Positions 12,268-24,300 of a stretch of DNA of 64,000 nucleotides are shown here, in pieces. The stretch spans positions 18,956,041-19,020,040 of the forward strand of contig CM038917.1 in NCBI GenBank assembly GCA_021904315.1, read 5' to 3'. Numbering within the stretch: the first letter of the stretch is position 1; the number at the start of each line of letters is the position of its first letter. The notes below the pieces were generated by a model. That model saw only the letters and a program-made list of their open reading frames with translations. It searched no databases and was not told where the DNA came from. The position numbers and the translations under genes are program-made. The stretch comes from Sphagnum magellanicum. Lineage: Eukaryota; Streptophyta; Sphagnopsida; Sphagnales; Sphagnaceae.

Positions 12268-13689
12268 CTAAGGAAGATGACTAGAAGTAATGCCCATATT
12301 GGTGTGATACGTTGCCATAGCTTCTACAACTTTTGTTGCATGATGATGAATAAATAGTTGATGATGCTCAAATGTAAGTCGAATTGCATCTACAACAAAA
12401 GCCTCCTTTGTTGTGCCTCAAAGCCTGACACAAAAAGAAACAAAAAAAATAAATTAAATTCCAATGTTAAGATGTAAACAATGTTTAAAAAGAAGAAATA
12501 TAAGTATGGAAATATACCGCCCATGAATAATTTTGGAATTGTGATACTTAGATATTGCATCCATTTCTTTGGCTCAGCTGCGTTTATTGGATTCTAATGT
12601 CCAATGCCGAACACCTCATACAACTTTCAAAGGTTTTGTGTACACAACTCTACTTGCCCAAAATGCTTCAACAAGGTTTTCTTCCTTTCCAAAGTGCACC
12701 CATGCACTTTGTGGGATGAACCCCACCCCCCACGTTAAAATCCCAATGATGCCCAACAACATTTCAAAGGCTAAACGTACCAACAAAGGCCGCTTAACTT
12801 GTGGCATTTTTTGTGCTTGGGCTTAAAGTTCATCCCACTCTAATTCCGCTTTCTTCTTCACTTGATCAAGGGCCTTCTTTTCATTATGTTTTTGCCTTGC
12901 ATGCGAGTTACTCAAAATACGAACATTCATAGAACTATGTTCTTGTTGCTTAGGCTCCCTAAAATGAATAGATGGACACCCTGATTTCTTGGCTTGCATT
13001 TGAAGGGAGTGCGTTTATTCCAAGTGCTAACATAACAACCATTTGGCCGCATAAGAATTAGTGCATGCATCCACCTTGCAAAATCATCTTGAGCTTTTAT
13101 GAGCCCATTCACTATCCTCCATTACATTTCCACTTTCATCTTGAATTAGAGGAGGAACCTTTTGAAATGTAAAATATGGTACAATTGATGAAGGTATTGC
13201 ATTTGGGCTAACCACCACAATGGCACCAACATGAGGGTATTACACTAAATCAACATACATAGTGGGAAATTACATCTAGGCCAACCACCACAATGGCAAC
13301 AACATGAGGGTATTGCATTAAATCAACATACATAGTGGGGAATTACATCTAGGCCAACCACCACAATGTCAACAATATGAGGGTATTAGATTAAATCATA
13401 ACCCTATATAAAAAAAAGATGAAAATATTGTGAACCAAAAACCAAGGTAGTATTCTATTATGTGAAAAAAATGTTCAAGTATTGCTTCAAAAAAAATTGA
13501 CCAAAAAAACCCATCCTTACTCTCACATGGAAAGTAAGGATGGGTTCTAATGTGACCATATGCAAATTCAAAATGCACCTTTCATGGCATACCTTGAAAT
13601 GGTTAGGCTACATATACAACGATTATTTGCTCTTCAATTGTATTTGACACCTTTCGTGCCTTTTGTGCACATTTCTTCTCATGAACCAT
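12268..13689 (-). pseudogene. Decayed spliced reading frame convergent to the MULE transposase
   Basis: I do not recognise this protein. On the minus strand three blocks look like exons: 13593-13689 (opens MVHEKKCAQKARKVSN), 12518-13158 (includes ILTWGVGFIPQSAWVHFGKE and HWTLESNK) and 12268-12424 (includes EAFVVDAIRLTFEHHQ, ends SSHLP then TAG). The second intron has a GGCG|GTATAT donor and a GTCAG|GCTTTG acceptor, and the phases agree across it. The first intron also has GT-AG ends but its phase does not fit cleanly. In-frame stops are TGA, TAA and TAG where CGA, CAA or CAG would restore sense, as expected from decay of methylated cytosine. The arrangement convergent to the transposase recalls mudrA/mudrB in maize MuDR, but I see no similarity to mudrB. 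It could instead be a captured host gene fragment. Confidence 0.5.
13205..13395. repeat. 73-bp tandem repeat, about 2.6 copies
   Basis: Units start at 13208, 13281 and 13354 with C(T/C)AACCACCACAATG and contain ACATGAGGGTATT and AAATCAACATACATAGTGGG. The array falls in what would be the first intron of the minus-strand reading frame. Confidence 0.9.
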
Positions 13690-13699
13690 CCTAAAACAA

Positions 13700-14015
13700 A
13701 ACTCCAAATTTTGTTTTAGAAAAATTAAAAGATCTTCAAAGGAAAAAAAAATCATCAATTTTTTAAAAATAATTGAAATACCTTCTCTTTTTTTTAATTA
13801 AAATTAATCAATAAAATATTTATTATTATTATTATATTAATTCATTTTTCATTATAATTAATTTTAAATTATTAAATTATTATACTTCTTTAATTAATTA
13901 TATTAACATATTGATTATTTTAAGATATTTAAAAATATAAATTAATTATTAGATTGACATGTGTTGCCTACTTGTTCAATAACAAAAAAAAGACGACAAT
14001 GAATTTGGCCAACTT
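13700..14015. other. Very AT-rich spacer, then the start of the hairpin minisatellite
   Basis: No coding signal to about 13980. The last 30 bases contain AAAAGACGACAATGAATTTG, the same minisatellite that resumes after 26150, so the retrotransposon landed inside that array. Confidence 0.6.
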
Positions 14016-14440
14016 TGTTAAAGGAATAGTTACTTGTGGTAATTATTAGTTAGTATATTTCTCTTTACTTAGTTATCGTTTTAAAAATTACTAGCTAGAT
14101 TACATAGTTTTTATCACCATTTGAATTTGAATAAAACATATGACTATTTTTGTTAAAGAATATATTGGGAGAAGAGGAAGAGATGAAGACCATTGTATCA
14201 TTGTAGAACATGGAGCTTTAATGGAGTATGAAAGAAATATACTTTGATTTTTGGAAAGCTTTGTTTTCATAACCAAAATTTGTTGTTTTGATGTTTTTAA
14301 TCATACTTTCATTACTGGATTTTAATTTTAAAATTAGTTCTAAGTACATTTAAATGAAAAAAAATTATTAGTATTAGTTTTATTACATTTTAGTCTAAAT
14401 TTTAAACTAGATTATAGAATTAGAGATTTTGTATTTACCA
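14016..14440 (+). repeat. 5' LTR of the Ty3/gypsy element
   Basis: Begins TGTTAAAGGAATAG and ends GTATTTACCA. It aligns along its length with 25743-26150, with scattered substitutions and a small insertion near 14247. Confidence 0.9.
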
Positions 14441-15446
14441 TTTGGCAACCATCCTAGGATTTGAATTCATAGTGAATTTCATAATGTTGTTTATGTCTCA
14501 TTGCTGAAATTTTTGTTTTTATAGATAGATAGATAGTGAAATTTAGTTTTACTTTTTGCGTTTTTTTTCAAATCTTGATCATAATTTTTTGTTCAAGAAG
14601 CAAATCTAAACAAAGTAGCCAATTGTGAGGATTTTGTTATAATACAAAAGTTTGTTCATATTTGAATTAAGATGTGGAGAAATGGAAAATAGAATTGTAA
14701 CTAAAAGTCTAAGGAGATAATTAGATTAGGTTGTATTACATGAACAAGTGGAAAATGATGTTGCCATTAACAACAATTTGAATGCAAATCGGGTAGATCA
14801 ATGGTTTGAAACACCTAAATAGAACATAGACATTTATAGACAGAAGAGAAACCTACATGCCACAAAACATCGCAAGGCAGCATTGATTATTCCTCGTGAA
14901 ATACAAATTGGTGAAGCACAAAAAGCACACCAATAGTTTGTTGCAAAATTCTAAGAAGGAAAAATGTTAAATTGAAAATACATACTCACAAGTTGAGTTT
15001 AGATGAAAGAGTCGGGAATCTGAACCTCGATAGAGAGTTGAGTTAAATAAACAAATATGATGTAACAACATAACTTTGATATTTTGATTCAAGAAAAAAA
15101 CCAGAAACTCAACAAGTCAAAAAGGGAGGAAGTAGTACAAGGTACAAATTTGTTTCACCTCTTTATTATTGAAATAGTCAGGAAAATGAAAAGCTCATAA
15201 TTTTGAACCTTCGATTCATTATGTCGTTGACCAAGAAGCTACAATTCAGGGTATCGTAATGTCCAGAGGAGTTGAACTGGTACTTGTAATTAACAAGAAA
15301 TTGTAGTTTTACCAAAAGTATAACTAACAATGGTAGAAGGTGTTCATGTGGCTATAAGAGTGAGATACAGTGAACCCAATTTTATTTAGCAAAATGGAAA
15401 CATAATTAGAGGAGTTCTAAAGGATTAAAGTAGAGGGATACTTAAT
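14441..15446 (+). other. Leader and eroded 5' part of gag
   Basis: About 1 kb between the LTR and the first recognisable zinc knuckle. Many stops in all frames and no recognisable domain. Probably untranslated leader plus the eroded N-terminal part of gag. Confidence 0.5.
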
Positions 15447-17092
15447 GTGAATAAAGTTCCAAGATCAAATTCTCCACGTTGCACATATTGCCATCAAATT
15501 AGACATCATATCAATGAATGTCCATTTATTGAAAATAATGTGAGGCAAGGATTTGCTAAACATTTCCAAAATCTAAATCCAAAACCTGCAAGAATAAGGA
15601 ATCATGGACATATTAAACTTGAGGATATATACCATGAGAAGGTCAAAATTCTAGATAGACTCAGAGAATAAATCTAAAAAAAAATAGAGTGGAAATGACA
15701 GCTCAGACTATGGCAGATGTAATACCTATTTTTATAACTCCTATAACAAGTTTGTTGCATCAAAACAATATTAGAATTACCTATGCAAGAACTTCAAATT
15801 TTAGAATGGAACCATTAAGATCTATGCCAATATATTTTGTGGCAATGCCCCAATCTGTAATTACAGTTATTGAAGTTCCATTTGTATTAACACTAATCCA
15901 TATTGTTGATGGTGTCAAATTTAGACCACAAATTCCAAGGGGAACATAATTTGTGAGTTTGCATGAAGATATATTTAGAAAGGTGAATAAAGTTTTTGTT
16001 AGTCAACCATCAAATCCAGGAGGAGGTGGCCCAAATCCACTAAGACCATTAAGACCTCCAAGACCTTTAACGTAGTTTGGATTGCCAATGGTGAATCCAG
16101 GTAGGCCACCATTACCACCAAACAGACCTTATCATTGGCCATTTAACTATCCTGAGTATGTCAAGGATTTTGACCCAAATGTTCATGTGAGAATGTTAAA
16201 AGCTACCATTAGAGCAAATAATGTAACAAATGATGCAAAAATTGTTAATATGTTTAGTTTTACCCTTAGAGGTATTATGTCTGGCTAGTGTAACAATTAT
16301 ATGGGAGATTACTTAAATTGTACTTTTGTAGAATTAAAATTGGTTTTTTGTAAAAGGTACTAAAAAGTTTAAAATGATGAACAAGTTTACCTGTAGTTGA
16401 AAAACATGAAACATGAGAAGAATGAAAGAGTGGAAGTTTATTATGAAAGATTATTGAAGCTGGCCAATAGTCTTCAACATAAGACAACAAATAGTTTCTT
16501 GATTACTATTTTCAAATTTGGATTACAACCATATATGCGTGTAGCAATAACAGATATGAACAGAGAAACTTTGCAACAACATAAGGAAGCACCTTTGGTT
16601 TGTGAAGAAGGAATTTTTGAAATAAAGGCCATAAGCAATGTGTTAGTACCATAGAGTAGTAAAATAATATTAACTTAGAAACCTTAGATAGTCCTAGAGA
16701 AAACATGAATGTATTGTACAAATTGTCATAGGACAAATCATAATGTTGAAACCTATAAAGTCAAAAGAAAGGAAGACCCTATTCTTGTAATTCTTGAGGT
16801 CACTATTCAACATATTAAAGTATAGAGGCATGTGAAATATTCATGTCATAATTGTGGTGCACCAGACATAAGATCATAGATTGTCTTAAGTATAATGATA
16901 TGTAAAATATGTTTAAGAAGAAAAGAATGAAGCCAATAGAGAAACAAGTTGTGGTAGAACCCAAGGTTTCAAATCCTTCAATCCATATGGTGAATGTGAA
17001 GATGGCCATCACTAAGAGCAAGGTTACTGAAGAATAAATGTTTAAGGACAAATAGCCAATTCAAAAGAAGTTTGTTATTGACTAGGAAGAGG
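15447..17092 (+). pseudogene. gag: Retrotransposon gag remnant with an extra N-terminal zinc knuckle
   Basis: Structural protein remnant. A CCHC knuckle CTYCHQIRHHINEC (CX2CX4HX4C, 15480-15521) comes first. A proline-rich linker follows (GGGP..., RPPLPPNRPYHWPF near 16100). Next is a retrotransposon gag/capsid block with YPEYVKDFDPNVHVRM (about 16150) and NERVEVYYERLLKLANSLQH (about 16420). Two further eroded knuckles lie near 16713 (CTNCHRTNHNVE) and 16833 (CHNCG). Stops and frame changes are frequent. A knuckle ahead of the capsid block is unusual, because in most gypsy elements it lies only at the C-terminus. The gag frame runs up to the inversion breakpoint at 17093. Confidence 0.85.
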
Positions 17093-18100
17093 AGAATCTA
17101 AAGCTCCTTAATCTTCTCCTTTGTCACTTGTGAATTAACTTTGATGTATTATGGATTTGCCTTTATGCTAAGATTCAACTTAATAAGCTATTGTTTTCCA
17201 ATTAAAGTCCAACCCGCTATTCGAAGATTCTATACCTATATTTTTGCTGGTGTTTCATCCACTTGAATATCATCTTGGGTATGATGGTAATAGGTTTCTA
17301 GATAAGCCTTTTCTTCCAATGAAACCTCTAGTTTGACACAAAAGTCTTCTGATTTCACTATTGAAAGTGTCATTTTTGCAGTTGTTTGATCCGATGTCCC
17401 TTGCTCTAGATCAAATTCTTCAATGCTTTTGATTTTTGACACTCCAACACTCAACAACAAAAAATTTTCTTCTAAGCGAATAATTGTGCCAATTAAGATT
17501 AGTTTTGGTTCTATTTCAAAGATCAAATCTTCCTCTTCATATGTTAAACTTTCCATCAAGCCATAATAAACAAGTAATTGGGGCCTTCTGGTTTCTACTC
17601 CCAATTTCCTATTAACTGATATTGTTTTAAATGTTCCATTACCTTGAACAGTAATGACATTGTTACCCCAATCATGTGTAACCTTTGCATTTCGAAGCCA
17701 AGGTCTTCCTAGCAACATAAAATAACTAGGCTCTACCACATTGTTTTTCAAAACAATAAATGTGGCTATATATGGAGTACCATGTATGTGAATTTCCAAA
17801 TTTCTTATGATTCCTAGAGGTTTAGTCATACTCTAATTTGCCATTCTAAGGTGGTATGGAGTTGGTTTGGGTGAGCCTAATTTTGTTCTGAATTTTTTTG
17901 TTATAATGTTATACTTGCTCCTCCATCTATGAAAACATCCTCAACAATGTTCTTCCCAACTTGTACTTAAATAATTACCATTTAGTTATCTACCTCTATA
18001 GCTATTGTGTCTAATTTAGAATGTGTCTCAACCATTGTGGCTACATTAGGCTTTGACATGTGTTTAGTAGCTATATTAAGTTTTTCTAGCTTCAGATTCT
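17093..18100 (-). pseudogene. Retropepsin-like protease segment, inverted within the element
   Basis: Aspartic protease region read on the minus strand although gag before it and RT after it are on the plus strand. The active-site motif is IDGGAS (about 17913-17930), followed by a 197-residue open frame (17236-17829) with the conserved protease block MLLGRPWLRNAKVTHDWGN and then a linker. Both ends of the segment carry the same 13-bp sequence in opposite orientation (AGAATCTAAAGCT at 17093-17105; AGCTTCAGATTCT at 18088-18100), 12 of 13 matching. Flipping the segment would put the protease between gag and RT, with frame kept at the gag side and off by one base at the RT side. Confidence 0.88.
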
Positions 18101-20760
18101 ACCACATAGATGTGTTTGCCTAGATTCACAAAGATTTGAAAGGCATACCTCTAAAATTGGCTCAACATAGAATTGAGTTATAGACTTCAATTCCACTAAC
18201 ACATAACCAAGGTACATAATGAACCCTAATTATGTTGCAACTGTCAAACAAGACATTAACAAACTATTGGCAGATGGATTTATTCAACTAATAGAGGAGG
18301 CTACATGGTTATCACCCATAATGGTAGTGCCTAGAAGAATGGCAAATTGAGAATTTGTGTGGATTTCAAGAAGCTCAATAAGGCAATCGAAAAAAATCTT
18401 TATCCTTTGCCATTTTCTGATGAGGTACTAAATATTGTAGTAAGGTATGAAGCCTACTCACTTTTTAATGGGTATTCAGGATACCATCAAAAAAATTTAA
18501 CCCCTGAAGATAGATACAAAACAACTTTTGTAATAGATTGGGGAACTTTTGTTGGATGGTGATGCCATTTGGTGTCAAAAATGGGACACCAACTTTCCAG
18601 AAAAGAAGTTAATAGAGCCTTCAGAGAGTATTTAGACCAATTCATGAAGATATTTTTGGAAGATTTCACAGTTTATAGTGATATGGAAAGTCATTTAATG
18701 AAGTTTAAACTTTGTTTTCAAAAGTGTAGAGAAAATAAAATCAATTTTAACCCAAAGAAATGCGCTTTTATGGTATTTTTAGGACTGATTTTAAGATTCA
18801 TAGTTTCCAAGGAAGGAAAAATACCAAACCCTAAGAAGGTTCAAACAATAGTACCAATCCATAGCCTATTCATGTTTTTAATGGTATGGCTTAGTTTTAT
18901 AGATGTTCCATCAAGAATTTTGCCTTTATCATGGCACCAATCACCAAGTTGATGAGGAAAACAAAACCCTTTACCTCGACCATAGAATGTCAAGAAGCTT
19001 GGGATTAGATCAAACAAAAGTACATGGAAACACCGATTCTAATACCTCCAAATTAGCAATTAGAGTTTCATGTGCACACATATGCATCATTGTTGGCAGT
19101 ATGTGTAATGTTGGCACAAAACCCAACTGGTAAATATGACCAGCCTATAATATATGCCTTTAGACTACTTAATAAAGTAGAATAAAATTATATTATTACA
19201 AAAAAAGAAGCCTTAGCAATGGTTTATGCATTGCATAAGTTCAGACATTTTTTATTGGGAAACAAATTTGTTTTTTATGTAGACCATATGGCTATGGTGT
19301 ACTTGGTCAACAAACCACAAGCGTCAGGAAGGATAACAAGATGGTTGTTATTATTCTTGAAGTATGAATTCATAGTAGTTTACAAATGTGGTAGAACACA
19401 TGTATTTGTTGATGTTTTATCCCAATTGCTAAATAGTTTAGAACAATTGGGTGTCTTAGATCAAATTGTGGATGCATCATATTATGTAGAACCTATATGG
19501 ATGTAAGAAGTAAAAACCTATTTAGAGATAGGTCAAATGCCAAAAGCTTTGAACCTAGTTCAGAAATAGAAGTTGGCTAGAAAGGTAGAACCTTTCACTT
19601 TGAAAGAAGGAATTATGTACAAAGTGGGACAAAACAACATAATGCACAAATGCTTGACCACTTTAGAAGCACATATTGTTCTAAAGGAGCTACATGAAGG
19701 AGTGGTTGGAAGAAGTTTTGTTGCAGATATTACTATAAAGAAAATTTTGGATGTAGGATATTGGTGGCCAACTTTATTCAAGGATACTCATGACTTTTGC
19801 AAAAGTTGTGATAGTTGTTAGAAAATTGGAGGACTCTAAACAAAAAGTTTGGCCAAGTTGGTAACAACACTTACAAAAGAACCTTTTATGAAGTGGGGTC
19901 TAAATTTTGTAGGTTTAATCAAACTAGCAAGAAGACTAACATGAGAAAAATACATTTTAGTAGGTATAGATTTTGCAACCAATTGAGTAGAGGCAAAGGC
20001 ACTTAGAACCAATATTGTAGTAGTTACAACTAGATTTCTATATGAGTATATTCTGACCAAATTTGGATGTCCATCGACCATAATTATAGATCAGGGAATA
20101 CATTTCATCAATGACATAATAAAACATTTAACATAATAGTTTCTATTAAAGCATTTTAATTCTACTACATATTAACTACCGGCAAATGAACAAACATAGT
20201 CTATTAACAAAATCATTGGTAGATTATTGACCAAATTGGTTAATGAGAAAATAACAAACTGGGATAAACATTTATTTACAATTTTGTTTTCATATAAGAC
20301 TGTTTACAAGGTGGCAATAAGTTATACACCCTACTAGTTAGTCTATGGTTTGCATCCTCTAATGCTAACATAATATGTTCTGTCGGCTATTAGTGGGGAC
20401 CATAGAGATGTAGAACCAACATAGTGCTAACAGTTAGAATTATCGAACTGGAAAAGTTATAAGAGAACAAATTAGAAGCTTAAAACAATGTGGGAGCCAA
20501 CCAATGGAACATATTTCTGTGGAGTCAACAGAAAAATATTAAGAAGAAGTTCAATATGGAGATTATGTCTAATGGTCTCCCAAAAGAGAAAAAACACATA
20601 TGGGAAAATTTAAGAAAAGATGGTTTGGTCCATTTAGGGAATAATATTGCTTACTTAATAATATTGTTTTTCTTGTTTTTGTTAACAATTTTGAACCAAA
20701 CCCAATACTGGTAAATGTTAATAAGTTGAAACCATATACATATGTGGATTAGAGTTTAGG
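18101..20760 (+). pseudogene. pol: Reverse transcriptase, RNase H and integrase remnant
   Basis: Order RT, RNase H, integrase identifies Ty3/gypsy. RT: linker KDLKGIP (about 18133), LRICVDFKKLNKA-type block (18347 on), MPFGVKNGTPTF after a frame change near 18560, and a catalytic box reading FLEDF (about 18650) in place of the usual [Y/F]xDD, so the first Asp is Glu. RNase H: the first catalytic Asp is Tyr (TAT at 19081, HTYASLLAV); the rest is readable to about 19430 (YVDHMAMVYLVNKPQ). Integrase: zinc-binding region CKSCDSC (about 19799) with one His apparently lost; the core has Asn in place of the first Asp (WGLNF, about 19894), keeps DQG (about 20090), and has a stop near the expected Glu. 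It is not functional. Confidence 0.92.
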
Positions 20761-21358
20761 GGGTTCAAAGTTTAGAGGATCATAAGTCTTTAAAATCCAT
20801 AGATGAAAACTACATGGAAGAAACATTTGATAAAGATTTAGAAGTTTAGAGAGAAACAAAGACCATTGGGACTAATTAGATAGTAATATTAGAAAAAACC
20901 TTAGTAAATCTGATAAGTCAACATGTTATGAAGAAATACCTAAACCATGATTATATAGTTTCACAATTATTAAATTATGGGGTAGATAAGATATTGACAT
21001 TATAACAAAATGTTGCTAATCTGATGACTCAACATAGGCCAAAGGGAATTTGTAGTGTAGATAACACTAGGTCATATTTAGGAATGTCATTAGAATTGCC
21101 CAATGTCATGACCACATAATTCCTTGGTCAATAGGTATTAACTATAGCCCATGTTGATGTCGATATGAATTTAAGCAAAAAATGATAGATGTCAAACAAT
21201 TTGAAAAAAATACAAATCATTAAAATGATGGCCGTAAAACAAAAAGTGAAACGTCACTTCATGAAATGAAATGATAATGTTCCAAAAGGCAGCAAACACC
21301 ATAATGACTCTTTGTTTTTGTTTTTTACAAGAGGTTTCAATCGTTTTTTGTCTCTAAA
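20761..21358 (+). other. Eroded stretch between integrase and the third frame
   Basis: About 600 bp with many stops. It may hold the eroded C-terminus of integrase, but no chromodomain is recognisable. Confidence 0.4.
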
Positions 21359-24300
21359 ATGAATGTTGAAGAAAGTTTTGTGGAGACATTACAAAGACAA
21401 TTTAGAGAAAAGTTGCAGAAGTTGAAAGAGGAACAAAAGAGATTGAGAAAACAACAAAAGTTTGTAAATATTTTGCCTCTATAGTCTAGGTCTCCAAAAA
21501 GAGGTCTGCCTTTTCCTTCTCCAGTTTATTCTTTTTCTTTTACCCAAAAATCTTCTCCGATATCCAAGTTTAAGAGAGCTTCTGAAGTAATTAGAAGAAA
21601 CGAGAGAGATTATAAGGAAACATTGAGGAGATATAACTTTAGAAACCTAGAACATAAGTAGGTCTTAGTGAGCAAGCTGGTCCCATTTCTATTTCAGATT
21701 TTGAGGAAGACTAGCAAAAGGACAATTCGCAATAATATTAATAATCACCATTACATCAAGAGGAGTATACTCAAAAGTAGATTCTATAAAGAGTTAATAT
21801 TCCCAATAAAAAGTGCACAAGGAGAACAAGTTGATAAGCAATGGTTGCAAATTTGCGTGGGAAAAAAATGTGTATTCATTAAGATGATGAGATTAGGTAT
21901 GCCTTTATTCCAATAGAGTAGAATTACAATAGCAATCTGAAGAACATTTTGCTTTGGACAAGCTCTAGAGAGGAAGATAGAGCTTGGGCAAACAAAGTTG
22001 GATTAATAGGTCAGTTTGACATTGAATGCAAGACACTTCACCACAACATTTTGGTTGAATTTTTGAACAATTAGAAGTTGGATCCTGAATATAATAGAAT
22101 CAAGGTTATGTTGGGGGATGAGCAGAGAATAATAAACAAACATGTCTTGGTAGAAGATTTTAGAATTTGCCATACAAGAGAGACAGAAGTAAACCAAGCA
22201 GAAATGTTTAATGCCAAAGTAACATTGGCATATATAGTAAATAGAATCCCTGACACTAACAACACCAATGAAGGGTGGGTTGTGAAAAAGATGAAGTCAA
22301 AGTATGTTAATAGAATTGTTGCCATTCTTCCAAATATTTATCATAATGACAAGGTGTAATATTTTAACAATAAGCCTACTATGATGATCACTAGAATAGA
22401 TCATGGAAAGTATGTTAATTGGGCTACAATCATGTATTTTCAATTGATCAAGGAATTGATCAAATGGGAAAAGTGTCAAAAAAAATATGATTGAGGGAAT
22501 AACCAAAAGAGAACCAAAAAAGGATGTATGCCATTTTGCCATAGTCTTAGAAATTTTGTTTCAAAAGTGGTTTCCATTAGAAGGAACAAAATCATAAGAG
22601 AAGAAGAAACATGCAAAATAGTCTCAAGAGGACAAAAGAAGAAGAGACAATTTGAGGGAACAAAAGGCCTATGAACCTTACACACATCTCTCTTAAAAAG
22701 GAAAAACAACTAGATACTAGGACAACCAGAAGAGTAGTTCTGATGTTTTAATCTGATGATGATGAGGAGAAAGAGACTCTGTAGAAGAGGCAAAAAAGAC
22801 ATGAGGATACTACAATGAGAAGCAATATTGATCTTTAACAAATAGCAGAATTGTTGAGGAAGCAATAACAATAGAATGAAAAACTGAAGGAAAAATCCAT
22901 ATCTCCTAAATCTGATCTGAGACTACCCATTTTTCCCAAGCAAGAACATAAATCAGATGGGCAAGAACATTAGAGATGGCCCAAGAAGGAGCCAAAGCCT
23001 TAAGCTTTGTAGTCAGTAGAGGAGTAGATACATGATTTTGACTAGGATCCACTAGAAGTACAACAATATGTTCCATCACCACAAAATAATGAAAGTATGT
23101 TGCCTTCAAGACTAAGTTCTGCAATAGGCATGTTCATGTATTTAGAGAAGTTTGGACTACACATAAGAATCTAGGTTCATCATGTACAAGTTCCAGGGGT
23201 TAAACTCCTAAGTTTCATACACCAAGGTTTGTGCAAGGGATAGAAGCAAAATTGGATGAACACAAAAAAACTGCTATTATGTTTCAACAAGCAACAAAAT
23301 ATAATGTACAAATGACAAATATTTTGCTTAGAATTTCTGATCTAAAGATCAAGAACAAACAGATTAGAAACGAGAAGGATAGATTTGTTCAAAATTTACA
23401 GGGAGCTTTGGAAAAGGAGCAAAAGGTCAAAGCAAAGTTACAGGATAGGAATAGTGAGAATAGTCAGGTATTGGTAGAATTCCAAGCAGATAGATAGAAG
23501 ATCAATAACATGAAGAAGCAATGTAAGGATTTGGAAAACATCAAAATAGAAAGGGATTCCTTATAATCAACTTTAATGGAGACATATGCCAATTATTGGG
23601 GTTAAAAGCACAGAAAGATACTCTGAGTATAGAGCATAACAAACTTTAGAGACGCTATAAGAACATGGAGGAAATTTTCTTGAAGTAGCAAAAGGAGGTG
23701 GAAGAGCTCAAAGTGGACAATGTGAATGCATATCAAGCTAAGAATGAGATACAAATGCAAGCTGACCAGAAGCATGCATAGATGGATAAAAATTTGTAGA
23801 AGCAGATGGTGTTGCAACCCTAGTCTTGGGCTTGCGACCAAGGCAAAAGCTTGCAAGGTTGCAGGCCAAGAGGGAAGCTCGGGGCCACATCTCATGTTCT
23901 TGGGAGTCCATAAGAATGTGAGGGAATGAACCCTCACACTCCCAAATGAACTCCCATTTTGAGAGTTGTAGTCCTAATGGACTCCTGAATCTTCAGATGG
24001 CGAATGCAGGGGCCAAAACCCATTGGCTTGAAGAGTCTTTCATATCATTGGAAAACTATTGAAACTTAAATGTCTAAAATGGGTTCGCATCACTCATTTG
24101 GACACCTAAAACACAAGTTATGGCCAAAAGAAAGGTCGGGAGTCAAATTGACAATTTGACTCCCAACCACTAAAAGTCAGGAATCACCCGATTTCCTTGT
24201 GTGTAGGTGGCGTGCGATATACCATTGAAAAGCTCTTGACAAGGGATAAAACTTTGCTTTAAACATCATATCAATCGGAGGTTTGCAGACAAAATTATGG

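Noticed and set aside
13205-13395. Spaced repeats as a CRISPR array
   Set aside because: Plant nuclear context, directly adjoining 73-bp tandem units without unique spacers and no associated genes. The same applies to the 52-bp and 57-bp arrays.
17236-17829. 197-codon minus-strand open frame as an independent gene
   Set aside because: Its sequence is the protease block of the surrounding retrotransposon, placed on the minus strand by the inversion.
15447-20760. Element as a possible integrated virus (pararetrovirus)
   Set aside because: LTRs, target duplication, RT-RH-IN order and gag-type knuckles fit a Ty3/gypsy retrotransposon. No movement protein or other pararetrovirus feature is seen.
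22078-22359. 93-codon plus-strand frame as a host gene
   Set aside because: It is a surviving stretch of the third retrotransposon frame, lying between the two LTRs.
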